From positions 1 through 42,764 of the forward strand of contig JAGWYS010000004.1 of the NCBI GenBank assembly GCA_018969225.1: a stretch of DNA of 42,764 bases, given 5' to 3'. The translations under genes were made by a program, and so were the position numbers. Source of the stretch: Gemmatimonadota bacterium. GTDB lineage: Bacteria; Gemmatimonadota; Gemmatimonadetes; Gemmatimonadales; Gemmatimonadaceae. Positions 1-7,948 of the stretch are shown one piece after another. Under the pieces are notes generated by a model. It had not been told where the DNA came from. It ran no database searches and worked only from the letters and a program-made list of their open reading frames with translations. Position 1 is the stretch's first letter, and every line of letters starts with the position of its first letter.

Positions 1-58
1 CGGTGGAGGCGTCCTTGAACACCACGGGGTGGTACGGCGGATGGATCCCTTCCTTCAT
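1..58 (-). CDS. rpmE: 50S ribosomal protein L31, type B-like (5' end of gene only)
   Basis: Reading the minus strand from the ATG at 58 gives 19 residues before the window edge, beginning MKEGIHPPYHPVVF. That is the characteristic L31 start (MK..IHP.Y). The residues after it (VVFKDAST) lack the early cysteine of zinc-binding type A L31 and resemble the zinc-independent type B form. L31 is a small protein of the large ribosomal subunit. GGAG about 7 to 10 bases upstream on the minus strand could be the ribosome binding site. Only the N-terminus is visible, so the type assignment is tentative; the family assignment rests on a short but distinctive motif. Confidence 0.75.
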   Translation of the reverse strand, partial: MKEGIHPPYHPVVFKDAST

Positions 59-74
59 GGGGCAACTCCAATGC

Positions 75-95
75 GCCACCATTGCCGGCGGTGGC
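75..95 (-). promoter_or_regulatory. Hairpin in the leader of the L31 gene
   Basis: GCCACC at 75-80 and GGTGGC at 90-95 form a 6-bp stem with a 9-base loop, 17 bases upstream of the L31 start. r-protein leaders often carry regulatory structures, but nothing here proves it. The rest of 59-265 shows no gene. Confidence 0.25.
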
Positions 96-265
96 ACGTC
101 AAATGGGGAGCCTCGCGCGCCCGGGGGCGGGCGGGGCAGGGGCCACCCGTTCGGGCGGCCGGAAAACAGCGCAGCCCCCAAAAATCGCCAACCCCAGGGA
201 CCGGGTCAAGCGGCCCACCGGTGAAACCCGGACGGTTCCCCGGCGTACCTTAAGGGAATCCTACT

Positions 266-964
266 TTGCCCTCCGCTCCGCAATCCCCCATGCGCCAACC
301 CGCCCCGACCTCCCCCGCCCAGCCGGCCCAGATCAACACCGCGGGCCCCGCCAGCGCGCAGGCCATGTACCAGGCCGCGGCGGCCTATCGCAAGGAGCTG
401 GCCCGGCAGCTGGAGCGAGTGGAGGAGCAGGCGGGTGACCTGCAGCGGAGCATCGCCCAGGGCGCCTTCCCCGACGCCGCCACCAAGGCCACCGCCGAAG
501 GGCGCCTGGCCGCGCTCAACGCGCGCATCCCCGAGCTGGACAAGGCCCTGGCGGCCGCCGACCTCCGGCTGGCCAGCGCGGCGCTGGTCCCGGGGGCCAC
601 CGCGGAACCCCCCGCCGAACGCCGGACCAACAACGACGCGGAATTCGTCATCCCCATCGTCTTCATCGTGTTCGTGATGGGCCCCCTGGCGGCCGCCGCC
701 GCGTGGCGGTGGGTGCGCCGCGGGGAAATCCCCTTTGCCAAGGCGGCGCAACGGTCCGCCGTCCTCAGCGACGCGCAGGCCGCCCAGCTGGCGCAGCTCA
801 CCCACACGGTGGACGCCATGGCGCTGGAGCTCGAGCGCATCGGCGAGGGGCAGCGTTTCCTCACCCGGGTCCTGGGCGACAGCGCCCCGTCGCTGCTGGC
901 CGGCGGCGAGAATGCCCCGGCCGGGGTGCCCGCCTACCGCGCGCACGAGGAGCCGCGCCGGTAG
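266..964 (+). CDS. Hypothetical single-pass membrane protein with coiled coils
   Basis: I do not recognise a family for this 232-residue protein. Residues 1-30 are Pro/Ala rich. About 35-105 are charged and helical with heptad character (YRKELARQLERVEEQAG), suggesting a coiled coil. A clear membrane helix spans about 126-147, followed by basic RWVRRG, so the C-terminal half is probably cytoplasmic. That half also looks helical. The start is TTG at 266, preceded by AAGGGA at 252-257 with good spacing; the alternative is the in-frame ATG at 290. The gene lies 58 bases before the sigma-factor gene on the same strand, so it might feed into that regulatory operon, but the link is only positional. 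Confidence 0.7.
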   Translation: MPSAPQSPMRQPAPTSPAQPAQINTAGPASAQAMYQAAAAYRKELARQLERVEEQAGDLQRSIAQGAFPDAATKATAEGRLAALNARIPELDKALAAADLRLASAALVPGATAEPPAERRTNNDAEFVIPIVFIVFVMGPLAAAAAWRWVRRGEIPFAKAAQRSAVLSDAQAAQLAQLTHTVDAMALELERIGEGQRFLTRVLGDSAPSLLAGGENAPAGVPAYRAHEEPRR

Positions 965-1022
965 GCGGCAGGCGCCCCGGGGTCATGCAACCCTGCGGGC
1001 GGTGGTGCTGTCCACTGGGGTG

Positions 1023-1640
1023 ATGCCGCCCACCCCTGACGCCCTCCCGCTGGCCGGCATCGTCCCGGTCGCCTCCGGTTGGGACGGGGAACGGGAGGCG
1101 CGCCTGCTGGCCGCCCTGCGTGCCGGCGACCCCGCGGCCGAGCGGCAGTTCTACCACCAGCACGTGGAGCGGGTGTACCGCCTGATCCTCCGCATGAGCG
1201 GGCGCCCGGAGCTGGCCCAGGAGTGGACCCAGGACACGTTCCTGCGGGCCTTCGATCGCCTGGGGCAGTTCCGCGGCGAGGCCGCCCTGGCCACCTGGCT
1301 GCGCGCCATCGCCGTCTCCGTCACCCTCAACGGGCTCAAGACGCTGCGGCGGCGGGAGGCGTTTGCCGCGCCGCTGGACAAGGCGCACGACATTGCGCAC
1401 CCCGTGGCCGCGGCCGACCCCGACCTCCCGGCGCGGCTGCGCGCCGCCATCGCCGCGCTGCCGCCCCAGGCCCGCCGCGTCTTCGTGCTGCACGACGTGG
1501 AGGGGTTCACCCACGAGGAGATCGCCGAGCTGCTGGGCGTCACCGTGGGCACCAGCAAGTCCCAACTGTTCCGCGCCCGCGCCCGGTTGCGCGCGGTGCT
1601 GGCTCCCTTTGCGCCCGCGCCGTCCCCCGAGGTCCCATGA
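1023..1640 (+). CDS. RNA polymerase ECF sigma factor (sigma-70 family)
   Basis: An alternative sigma factor of about 205 residues, the usual ECF length. Region 2 is seen around residues 28-95: FYQHxVERVYRLILRM, then ELAQEWTQDTFLRAFDRLGQFRGEA, matching the conserved ECF helix that contacts the -10 element. Region 4 occupies about 135-195, with LPPQARRVFVLHDVEGFTHEEIAELLGVTVGTSKSQLFRARARLR, a typical helix-turn-helix that reads the -35 element. Regions 3 and 1 are absent, as expected. The ATG at 1023 is chosen because homology begins soon after it; GTG codons at 1002, 1005 and 1020 are in frame and possible. The stop overlaps the next start as ATGA, so it is translated with a membrane protein that may control it. 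Confidence 0.9.
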   Translation: MPPTPDALPLAGIVPVASGWDGEREARLLAALRAGDPAAERQFYHQHVERVYRLILRMSGRPELAQEWTQDTFLRAFDRLGQFRGEAALATWLRAIAVSVTLNGLKTLRRREAFAAPLDKAHDIAHPVAAADPDLPARLRAAIAALPPQARRVFVLHDVEGFTHEEIAELLGVTVGTSKSQLFRARARLRAVLAPFAPAPSPEVP

Positions 1641-2386
1641 CACCCGCGCCTCATTCCCCGTCGGAGATGCCGTCCGAAATGCCTTCCGAAATGTCGTCCG
1701 TCGCACCGGAGGCGCCGGCTACCCCGCCCCACCCGCTCCCCCACGAGGCGCCGCTCCCGCGCTGGGCGATGGAGGCGGTGACCCGCGTCGTGGAGGACGC
1801 CGAGGGGGCCGTCCCGGCAGCCGCCATGTGGGAGGCCCTCGGCCAGCGGCGCCCCCCGCACCGGGCCTTGGCCCGCTGGCGCACCCGGCTGCGCCCCGCG
1901 CTGCGGGTGGCGGCACTGCTCACCTGCGGCGTGGCCATCGGCCGCTACGGGGTGCCCTGGCTGGAGGCCCGCACCGGGGCGCGGTCGTCCGGGCGCCCGG
2001 CGCCGCTGGTGGTGCGCCTGGACACCGAAGTGGCGCCCGCGGCGCCGGCAAGGGCGGTGCTGGCGGAGCATGTGGCGCGCACCGTCGCGCTCCTCACCAC
2101 GGTGTCCAGCAGCGGCACCGTGGACACGATGCTGGCGCCCCGCGCGCGCGAGCTGCTCATCACCACCCGCCTGCTCATGGACGACCCGGGGGCGCAGGAC
2201 CCATCCACGAGGCGCCTGCTGCTGGACCTTGAGCTGGTGCTGGTGCAGGTGATGCAGGCGCGCCCCGTGCCGGCGGCGCTGGCGCGGGCGCCGCGCGAGA
2301 CGATCCGCGAGGCCAACCTGCTCCCGCGCCTCCGGGCGCTCATCCCGGGCACCGACACCCTGGTCGTCAACGCCGGAGGCGAATGA
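1637..2386 (+). CDS. Membrane protein, putative anti-sigma factor
   Basis: 249 residues. The N-terminus is Pro/Ser/Glu rich with three near-identical PSEM units (about residues 8-20). One membrane helix lies at about 88-105, after a basic stretch (RALARWRTRLRPALR), so the first 85 residues should be cytoplasmic and the C-terminal 140 periplasmic. The C-terminal part is helical (ELLITTRLLMDDPG, LLLDLELVLVQVM). Position (ATGA overlap with the sigma gene) and topology are those of an anti-sigma factor, but I see no His-Cys-Cys zinc anti-sigma motif, so the role is inferred from context. It in turn overlaps the HEAT-repeat gene by ATGA at 2383. Confidence 0.6.
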   Translation: MTPAPHSPSEMPSEMPSEMSSVAPEAPATPPHPLPHEAPLPRWAMEAVTRVVEDAEGAVPAAAMWEALGQRRPPHRALARWRTRLRPALRVAALLTCGVAIGRYGVPWLEARTGARSSGRPAPLVVRLDTEVAPAAPARAVLAEHVARTVALLTTVSSSGTVDTMLAPRARELLITTRLLMDDPGAQDPSTRRLLLDLELVLVQVMQARPVPAALARAPRETIREANLLPRLRALIPGTDTLVVNAGGE

Positions 2387-3624
2387 TGTCCCCCATCCCG
2401 TGCCGTGTGCCCGTGGCGCCGCCGGCCTCCCGGCGCCGGCCGCTCCTCTGGCTCGCGCTGGCGCTCGCCCCGGCCTCTGCCGGCGCGCAGGCGCGCCCGG
2501 ACGTGCGACCGGAGCCCCGCCCCGACGCCGACACGGTGCGCGCCGCGCCGTTGGCAACCGCGGGTGCCGCGCTGGCGGAGCTGCAGACGCAACTCCAGGC
2601 GCACGCCCAGGCAGACAGTCTCTTTCGGGAGGCCCGGAGCGCCCTGGTGGCAGAGCAGTATGAGCGCGCGGCCGTCCTGTTCCGCCTGCTGCGCGAGCAG
2701 CTTCGCGACCAGGTTCGCGAGCGCGAGGGGCGTGGCGCGAACGGGCAAATGCTCGCCTACGCCACCTACTGGGAGGCGTTCGCCCTCAACCGCCTGGGCA
2801 ACCTGCACGCGGCGCAGGCGGTGCTGGAGGGGCGGGATATTCCGGCGGGTACGGTGCAGGGGCGCCCCATCGGCTTCTCCCCCAAGGGCGGGACGCCGAC
2901 GGCGGAGGTGACCCCGGTGGACCGGCAAGCGCTGCAGGGACGCATCCTGGCGGCCCAGGCGCGCGCCGGCGATCGCGTGGCCGAGGGGCGCCTGCTCTCC
3001 TCGGCCACCACCGCCGCCACCGACCCGGGGTGCCCCTCTTCGGCGGAAGACGAGCGCATCGCCGCCCTGCAGGGGGTGGCGCAGCTGGCCCCCGACACGG
3101 CGCTGCGCATCCTGGTGCGGGTGCTGCGGCGCCGCGAACCGTGCACGCAGCAATTGCGGCGCACCGCCGTGTTCCTGCTGGGGGCCAGCGGCCGTCCCGA
3201 TTGGGGGCGCGAGCTGCTGCCCGTGCTGACCGGCGATCCGGACCTGGAGGTGCGCAAGCAGGCGGTGCTCTTCGCGGCCAATGCGCTCCCCGAGGAAAGC
3301 GCCCCCGCGCTGCTGGAGTTGGCGCTCACCGCCGACGATGAGGGGATGCGGCGCGCGGCCACCCGAGGTCTGGCCCACGGCAGGCGCCCGCAGGACGCCG
3401 CCCGCCGCCTGGGGCAGCTGTACGACCAGTCCGCCAACGGCGGCGTGCGCCGTGACGTGCTGCTGCTGCTGGCCGACCTGCCGGCCAAGGCCGGGGTGGA
3501 GAAGCTGATGGCCGTGGTGCGCACCGAGAAGAATGTGTCGCTCCGCCGCGTGGCGGTGGAGCAGCTGGTGCGCACCAAGGATCCCCGTGCGCTGGCGCTG
3601 CTGGAGGAGATCCTCAACCGCTGA
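2383..3624 (+). CDS. Exported HEAT-repeat protein
   Basis: 413 residues. The N-terminus has Arg residues, a hydrophobic stretch (LLWLALALAPASAGAQA, about 21-37) and an AxA-type cleavage site, so it is likely periplasmic. Residues 60-150 are helical and may form TPR-like hairpins (ALVAEQYERAAVLFRLLREQL). From about 215 to the end run HEAT-type repeats, for example LRRTAVFLLGASGRPDWGRELLPVL, LEVRKQAVLFAANALPEESAPALLELAL, LRRVAVEQLVRTKDPRALALLEEIL. Such scaffolds bind other proteins. It is third in an operon with the sigma factor and membrane protein, so it may sense an envelope signal and pass it to them; that is inference. Confidence 0.8.
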   Translation: MMSPIPCRVPVAPPASRRRPLLWLALALAPASAGAQARPDVRPEPRPDADTVRAAPLATAGAALAELQTQLQAHAQADSLFREARSALVAEQYERAAVLFRLLREQLRDQVREREGRGANGQMLAYATYWEAFALNRLGNLHAAQAVLEGRDIPAGTVQGRPIGFSPKGGTPTAEVTPVDRQALQGRILAAQARAGDRVAEGRLLSSATTAATDPGCPSSAEDERIAALQGVAQLAPDTALRILVRVLRRREPCTQQLRRTAVFLLGASGRPDWGRELLPVLTGDPDLEVRKQAVLFAANALPEESAPALLELALTADDEGMRRAATRGLAHGRRPQDAARRLGQLYDQSANGGVRRDVLLLLADLPAKAGVEKLMAVVRTEKNVSLRRVAVEQLVRTKDPRALALLEEILNR

Positions 3625-3651
3625 GCCCCGGACCGCGCCGACTCTCAGCGG
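3618..3651. terminator. Hairpin between convergent genes
   Basis: CCGCTGAG at 3618-3625 pairs perfectly with CTCAGCGG at 3644-3651 around an 18-base GC-rich loop. It contains the stop codon of the HEAT gene and ends just before the stop of the minus-strand OsmC gene. No T tract. Confidence 0.45.
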
Positions 3652-3658
3652 CCGCCCG

Positions 3659-4123
3659 CTACCCCTCCGCCCCGTTCAGCTCCAGCCGCCAGTGGATCGG
3701 CATGGCCGGGTCCAGCGAGTCGCGCACGGAGCAGTACTTCGTGACCGACAGCTCGATGGCCCGCTCCGCCTGCGCCCGGTCGATCCCCGCGCCGGTGATG
3801 CGGTACACCAGCGTGATCTCGGTGAGGCGACCGGGGACCCCCGCGTAGCGCAGCCCCTCCACGTCCACCGTCATCCCCTCGATGGGGGTGCGGCGCTTGG
3901 CCAGGATGTCCACGATGTCCACGCCGGTGCACCCGGCCAGCGCCATCAGCACCACCGCCACCATCCCGGGGCCGGTCTGGCCGCTGGCGTCCATGCGGAT
4001 GGACGGGCCGCCGGCCGCCAGCTGCCCGTCAAAGCGGTGCTCCCCGGCCCAGGTGACCTGCACCCGCGCCGGCGGGCGCGGGGCGGGGGTGGCGGGGGCG
4101 GCGGTCCCGGTCTGCTCGCTCAT
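3659..4123 (-). CDS. OsmC family protein
   Basis: 154 residues with the OsmC/Ohr-like fold signature: an N-terminal beta region ([16 protein letters not shown]), then [28 protein letters not shown] with the conserved Cys that starts the central helix, then a C-terminal [29 protein letters not shown] containing the second conserved Cys (TKYCSV). OsmC proteins reduce organic hydroperoxides using these two cysteines. The TKYCS-type motif is common in the YhfA branch, whose substrates are less clear. Its start overlaps the stop of the upstream rhodanese gene (ATGA at 4120-4123), so the two are made together, which fits thiol or sulfur-based stress defence. Confidence 0.88.
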   Translation of the reverse strand: MSEQTGTAAPATPAPRPPARVQVTWAGEHRFDGQLAAGGPSIRMDASGQTGPGMVAVVLMALAGCTGVDIVDILAKRRTPIEGMTVDVEGLRYAGVPGRLTEITLVYRITGAGIDRAQAERAIELSVTKYCSVRDSLDPAMPIHWRLELNGAEG

Positions 4124-5025
4124 GGTTCGGCTCCCTTGCGGATGGGGGCCCGGACGGCGTTCCCCCATTCCGTCCACGACCCGTCGTAGTTGCGCACGTT
4201 GGTGAAGCCCAGCAGGTACGTCAGCACGAACCAGGTGTGCGACGACCGCTCGCCGATGCGGCAGTACGTCACCACCGGGTCCTCGGGGCGGAGCCCCTGG
4301 TCCCCCTCGTACAGCGCGCGCAGCGCCGCCGCGTGCAGGAAGGTGCCGTCGGGGGCCGCGGCCCTCGCCCACGGCACGCTCCGCGCCCCGGGGATGTGCC
4401 CGCCCCGCAGCGTCCCCTCCTGCGGGTAGTCGGGCATGTGCAGCTTCTCGCCCGTGTACTCCTGCGGCGACCGCACGTCCACCAGCGGGAGCCCCGCCGC
4501 CATGTGCCGCCGCGTGTCCTCCAGGTACGCGCGGATGCGCGTGTCGTCGCGCGCCGGCGCCTCGTACGCCGTGGGGGGGAACGCCGGCCGCGCCTCGGTG
4601 GTGGGTCGCCCCTCCGCCAGCCACTTCGCGCGCCCGCCGTCCAGCACCACGGCGTTGTCGAAGCCGAACAGCTGGAACACCCAGAACGCGTAGGTGGCCC
4701 ACCAGTTGTTCTTGTCGCCGTAGAACACCACGGTGTGCGAGGCGTCGATCCCCCGCGCGCGCAGCAGCGCCTGGAACCCCGCGCGGTCCACGTAGTCGCG
4801 CTCCACGGCGTCGTTCAGGTCCACGTGCCAGTCCAGCGGCTGCGCGCCCGGGATGTGCTCCACGCCGTACAGCAGCACGTCCTCGTTGCACTCCAGCAGC
4901 CGCAGCGCCGGGTGGTCCAGGTGGGCGGCCAGCCAGGCGGTGCTGACGAGCCGTTCGGGGTGGGCGTACCCCTTGGCCGCGATGGCGGGGTCGGGGTGCC
5001 CGGGGAGCGTCGTGACAGGGGTCAT
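4120..5025 (-). CDS. Thiosulfate/3-mercaptopyruvate sulfurtransferase (tandem rhodanese)
   Basis: 301 residues with two rhodanese domains, the usual size of this family. The N-terminal domain (about 25-145) carries [16 protein letters not shown] and [12 protein letters not shown], where the catalytic Cys is replaced. The C-terminal domain (about 160-295) has [20 protein letters not shown] and the active loop TYCRIGERS with Cys255. The CRIGERS-type loop resembles the actinobacterial CysA thiosulfate sulfurtransferase. It would transfer sulfane sulfur from thiosulfate or mercaptopyruvate to acceptors such as cyanide or thiols. It forms a two-gene operon with OsmC. TAGCGT lies 6 bases before the ATG, suggesting a leaderless transcript. 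Confidence 0.93.
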   Translation of the reverse strand: MTPVTTLPGHPDPAIAAKGYAHPERLVSTAWLAAHLDHPALRLLECNEDVLLYGVEHIPGAQPLDWHVDLNDAVERDYVDRAGFQALLRARGIDASHTVVFYGDKNNWWATYAFWVFQLFGFDNAVVLDGGRAKWLAEGRPTTEARPAFPPTAYEAPARDDTRIRAYLEDTRRHMAAGLPLVDVRSPQEYTGEKLHMPDYPQEGTLRGGHIPGARSVPWARAAAPDGTFLHAAALRALYEGDQGLRPEDPVVTYCRIGERSSHTWFVLTYLLGFTNVRNYDGSWTEWGNAVRAPIRKGAEP

Positions 5026-5037
5026 GCGTACACGCTA
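5026..5037 (-). promoter_or_regulatory. Putative -10 element six bases before the rhodanese start
   Basis: On the minus strand TAGCGT (5037-5032) is followed by six bases and then the ATG. This is one of a set with the same geometry in the window; no convincing -35 is seen. Confidence 0.45.
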
Positions 5038-5071
5038 CACCCCCGGGGTGTGGCGGGGGAGGGGGCGTGGC

Positions 5072-5083
5072 TAGCTTGCGCAC
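5072..5083 (+). promoter_or_regulatory. Putative -10 element six bases before the RMD1-family start
   Basis: TAGCTT at 5072-5077 is followed by six bases (GCGCAC) and the ATG at 5084. It lies back to back with the promoter of the divergent rhodanese gene. The spacing leaves no room for a Shine-Dalgarno site. Confidence 0.5.
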
Positions 5084-6211
5084 ATGGATGCCGGCCTGCC
5101 GACCCCCGCCTCGCCCACCGTCGCCGGCTCGGCCATCGCCTACCGCCTGTACGACGTGGGCTACGCCATCTCGCTGGAGCGGGCGCTGGACCTCCTCGCC
5201 GCCAGCGCCCCCGAGCGGGTGCGCCCCGTGCGCGGCGAGGCGCAGGCGCTGCAGATCCCCAACCCGCCCATCACCGTGATGCTGGGGAGCGAGCTGCTGC
5301 ACGTGGGGGACGCGCCCCATCCGGTGGAGCTGTCGGCGCGCATCTTCGACTTCGGCGTGGTCTCCATCCGCGTGCGCGTCCGCCCCGAGGGCCCCCTGTC
5401 GTGGGACGCCTTCACCGCCTTCGGGCGGCGGCTCGACCACCACCCCGCGCTGGAGCGGCTCGTGGCGCACCACCTGCGCCTCCTCAGCGAGCGCATCCGC
5501 CCCGCCATCGAGCGCCCCGCGCTGGCCGCGGTGCACGAGGACTACACCGTCTTCCGCCTCACCCGCGTGGCCGGCCCCGACGGCGCGCCGCTGGGCGCCG
5601 ACGCGCTGGCCGCGCTGGACGTGGTGCCGCTGCTGCTGAACGAGTCGCGCCCCCTCAGCGCCGAGGCGCGCCGCGAGCTGCTGCCGCACCGCTTCCGCTA
5701 CTACGACGACGACCTCGCCATCCTCACCTGGGAAAGCGCGCTGGTCGCCGAGCCCGGCGAGGCCGACACCGACCTGCAGTACATCCTGGAGTTCGCCAAC
5801 GCCCAGCTGCTGGAGCTGCGCTACTACGACGCGCTGCTGGACGCCGAGCTGCCGCGGCTGTACGACGACATCGCGCAGGCGCGCGCGCGCCGCGCGCTCT
5901 TCCCGGGACGGCGCTACGCCGCGCTGCTGTCGCGGCTGCAGGCGCAGGTGGCCGACTCCACCGAGCTGGTGGAGCGGGTGGAGAACGCCCTCAAGGTCAC
6001 CGACGACGTGTACCTGGCGCGCGTCTACTCGGCGGCGCTGGAGCTGTTCCGCGGGCGCACCTGGCGCGCCGGGATCGACCGCAAGCTGGCGATCCTGCGC
6101 GACACCTACGCCATGCTCAACGACGAGGCGCAGGCCGGGCGCAGCGAGGCGCTGGAGATGGCCATCGTGCTGCTGATCGTGGCGGAGATCGCCATGGCGG
6201 TGGCGCGATGA
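5084..6211 (+). CDS. RMD1/YagE family (DUF155) protein
   Basis: 375 residues. The pattern matches the DUF155 family that includes yeast Rmd1 and human RMND1. About residues 100-200 form the variable N-terminal part. Then YDDDLAILTWESALV and LQYILEFANAQLLELRYYDALLDAELPRLYDDI begin the conserved helical region. The C-terminus has VENALKVTDDVYLARVYSAALELF, then a final hydrophobic helix ALEMAIVLLIVAEIAMAV that could anchor it in the membrane. Eukaryotic members act in mitochondrial translation; the bacterial function is unknown. Its stop overlaps the next start as ATGA, so it is coexpressed with a small ferredoxin. The family call rests on remembered motif order, not a search. Confidence 0.75.
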   Translation: MDAGLPTPASPTVAGSAIAYRLYDVGYAISLERALDLLAASAPERVRPVRGEAQALQIPNPPITVMLGSELLHVGDAPHPVELSARIFDFGVVSIRVRVRPEGPLSWDAFTAFGRRLDHHPALERLVAHHLRLLSERIRPAIERPALAAVHEDYTVFRLTRVAGPDGAPLGADALAALDVVPLLLNESRPLSAEARRELLPHRFRYYDDDLAILTWESALVAEPGEADTDLQYILEFANAQLLELRYYDALLDAELPRLYDDIAQARARRALFPGRRYAALLSRLQAQVADSTELVERVENALKVTDDVYLARVYSAALELFRGRTWRAGIDRKLAILRDTYAMLNDEAQAGRSEALEMAIVLLIVAEIAMAVAR

Positions 6212-6573
6212 GCGCGGCGATGAGCGCGGCGGGGGGCGCCCTGCCGCCGGGCCCGGCGATGGACGCCTACGCGCGCCACGTGCTGGTGTGCACCGGCGGC
6301 TACTGCTCCCCCGACCGGCGCGGGCGCGCCATCTACGCGCGCCTGGCGCAGCTGCTGCAGCGGGAGGGGCTGCTGTTCGGCCCGTCGCGCGTGAAGCGCG
6401 GCGAGACCCCCTGCCTGGGGGTGTGCAGCGCGGGGCCCATCCTGGTGGTGTACCCCGAGGGGGTGTGGTACGCCAACGTGACCGCCGAGCTGCTGGAGCG
6501 GATCGTGGTGGAGCACCTCAAGGGCGGCCGCGTGGTGGAGGAGGCGGTGTTCCACCGCCTCGGCGCCCGCTAG
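6208..6573 (+). CDS. Thioredoxin-like [2Fe-2S] ferredoxin
   Basis: 121 residues. After a Gly/Ala-rich start, HVLVCTGGYCSPDRRGRAIYARLAQLLQ gives Cys28 and Cys33, and TPCLGVCSAGPILVVYPEGVWYANV gives Cys69 and Cys73. This four-cysteine layout with CxxxC followed by a GP.. stretch and a V.Y...W.Y strand is typical of thioredoxin-fold [2Fe-2S] ferredoxins. It would carry single electrons to an unknown partner. The ATG at 6208 overlaps the RMD1 stop; a second ATG follows at 6220 in frame and a third at 6259. Confidence 0.88.
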   Translation: MSAAMSAAGGALPPGPAMDAYARHVLVCTGGYCSPDRRGRAIYARLAQLLQREGLLFGPSRVKRGETPCLGVCSAGPILVVYPEGVWYANVTAELLERIVVEHLKGGRVVEEAVFHRLGAR

Positions 6574-6584
6574 CCGCCCCCGCC

Positions 6585-7430
6585 TCACCCCCCCCGCGCG
6601 ATCGCCTCCAGCGCCGCCACCCGCTCCGCCGTGGGCGGGTGCGTGCTGAACCACTTGGCCGCGCCGCGCAGGCTGAACGCCGCCAGCGGGTTCACGATGG
6701 CCAGCGACGCCGCGCTGGGGGACACCTGCATGGGGATGCGCCGCGCCCCCGCCTCCAGCCGCTGCAGCGCGCTGGCCAGCGACAGCGGGTGCCCGCAGAT
6801 CTCCGCGCCCACCGCGTCGGCCTTGAACTCGCGCTGCCGGCTGATGGCGAACTGGATGACCATGGCGATGATGGGGCCGATGATCAGCATGGCGATGGCC
6901 ACCACGGGGTTGGCCCCCTCCTCGTCGTCGCCGCGCCCGCCGAAGAGGAAGGCGAACTGCGCGAGGTGGCTGATGGCCCCCGTCATGGTGGCGGCGATGG
7001 TCTGCAGCAGCATGTCGCGGTTCTTGATGTGCGCCAGCTCGTGCGCGATCACCCCCTCGAGCTCGTCGCGCGTGAGCAGGCGCACCAGCCCCGACGTGAC
7101 GCACACCACCGAGTTGGCGGGGTTGCGCCCGGTGGCGAAGGCGTTGGGCTGGTCCTGCGGCGCGATGGCCACCACGGGCATGGGGAGCCCCGCGCGCTGC
7201 CGCAGCCGGTCCACCATCGCGTAGAGCTCGGGGGCCTCCTGCGCCGTCACCACCTGCGCCCCGTACGAGCGGAGCACCAGCGACGACGAACCCCAGTACA
7301 TGAAGAGGTTCATGGCGGCCGACATCACCAGCGCGATGGTGGCGCCGTGGGAGCCGCCCATCGCGTTGCCGATGGCCACCAGCAGGCCGGTGAGCCCGGC
7401 CATGAGCACGAAGACCTTGACGTTGTTCAT
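6585..7430 (-). CDS. htpX: Membrane zinc protease HtpX (peptidase M48B)
   Basis: 281 residues, the normal HtpX length. Two N-terminal membrane helices (about 5-22 and 30-46) precede the catalytic domain. HELAH at 130-134 is the zinc site, with Glu201 in REFKAD as the likely third ligand. VVAIAPQDQPNAFATGR, NSVVCVTSGLVRLL and NRDMLLQTIAATMTGAI are all HtpX signatures. Another hydrophobic pair lies at about 150-195. HtpX degrades damaged membrane proteins in the cytoplasmic membrane and is usually induced by envelope or heat stress. TAGTCA occurs about 20 bases before the start as a possible -10. Confidence 0.97.
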   Translation of the reverse strand: MNNVKVFVLMAGLTGLLVAIGNAMGGSHGATIALVMSAAMNLFMYWGSSSLVLRSYGAQVVTAQEAPELYAMVDRLRQRAGLPMPVVAIAPQDQPNAFATGRNPANSVVCVTSGLVRLLTRDELEGVIAHELAHIKNRDMLLQTIAATMTGAISHLAQFAFLFGGRGDDEEGANPVVAIAMLIIGPIIAMVIQFAISRQREFKADAVGAEICGHPLSLASALQRLEAGARRIPMQVSPSAASLAIVNPLAAFSLRGAAKWFSTHPPTAERVAALEAIARGG

Positions 7431-7472
7431 GGAGTCGGAGACGATCGGATGACTAGCCGTTGGGGACGCCCG

Positions 7473-7889
7473 TCAGGGCGGATCCGGGGCCGGCGGCACA
7501 TCCCGCCGGTCCAGCTGTTCCAGAAGGGTAGCCAGCGCGGCGGCGCTGCGCACCGCCTGCAGCCGCCCCACCCCCCCCGGTGGAGGCGCAATCGCCCCCG
7601 CCTGCACCAGCGCCTCGGCCACGGCGCGCAGGTGCCGTGGCCATACATACCGCGCCAGCCGGAAGAAGTTCCGCCGTGCCAACGGGTTGGCCGCCAGGAA
7701 CGCCGCCAGCGGCTGCCCCCCCTTGGCCGTGTTGCACCCCTGGCAGGCGGTCACCAGGTTTCCCCCCGACTGGTCGCCCCCGCGCATCCGGGGCTGCACG
7801 TGGTCCACCGACAGTGCCTCCGGCGGGAACACCTCGCCGCAGTACGCGCACCGGTGGCCGTCGCGGGCAAACAGCGCGGCGCGGGTCAC
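7473..7889 (-). CDS. HNH endonuclease
   Basis: 138 residues starting at a GTG. The HNH fold is complete: HRCAYCG (Cys14, Cys17), LSVDHVQPRMRGG (Asp29, His30), NLVTACQGCNTAKG (Asn44, Cys49, Cys52, Asn53). The two CxxC pairs should bind structural zinc and His30 with the Asn residues the catalytic metal. Codons just upstream of the GTG (NRRWRRG) also look like protein but no ATG is available, so the real start could be slightly earlier. The biological role of such stand-alone HNH proteins is often unknown. It is divergent from the next gene. Confidence 0.85.
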   Translation of the reverse strand: MTRAALFARDGHRCAYCGEVFPPEALSVDHVQPRMRGGDQSGGNLVTACQGCNTAKGGQPLAAFLAANPLARRNFFRLARYVWPRHLRAVAEALVQAGAIAPPPGGVGRLQAVRSAAALATLLEQLDRRDVPPAPDPP

Positions 7890-7936
7890 CCCCCGCCTCC
7901 ACCGGCGGTTGCTGGCGTCCCCCCGGCTGCGTCCGC

Positions 7937-7948
7937 TAGCTTGGCAGC
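7937..7948 (+). promoter_or_regulatory. Putative -10 element six bases before the start at 7949
   Basis: TAGCTT at 7937-7942, then GGCAGC, then ATG. The hexamer and the spacing are the same as at 5072-5083. Confidence 0.5.
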
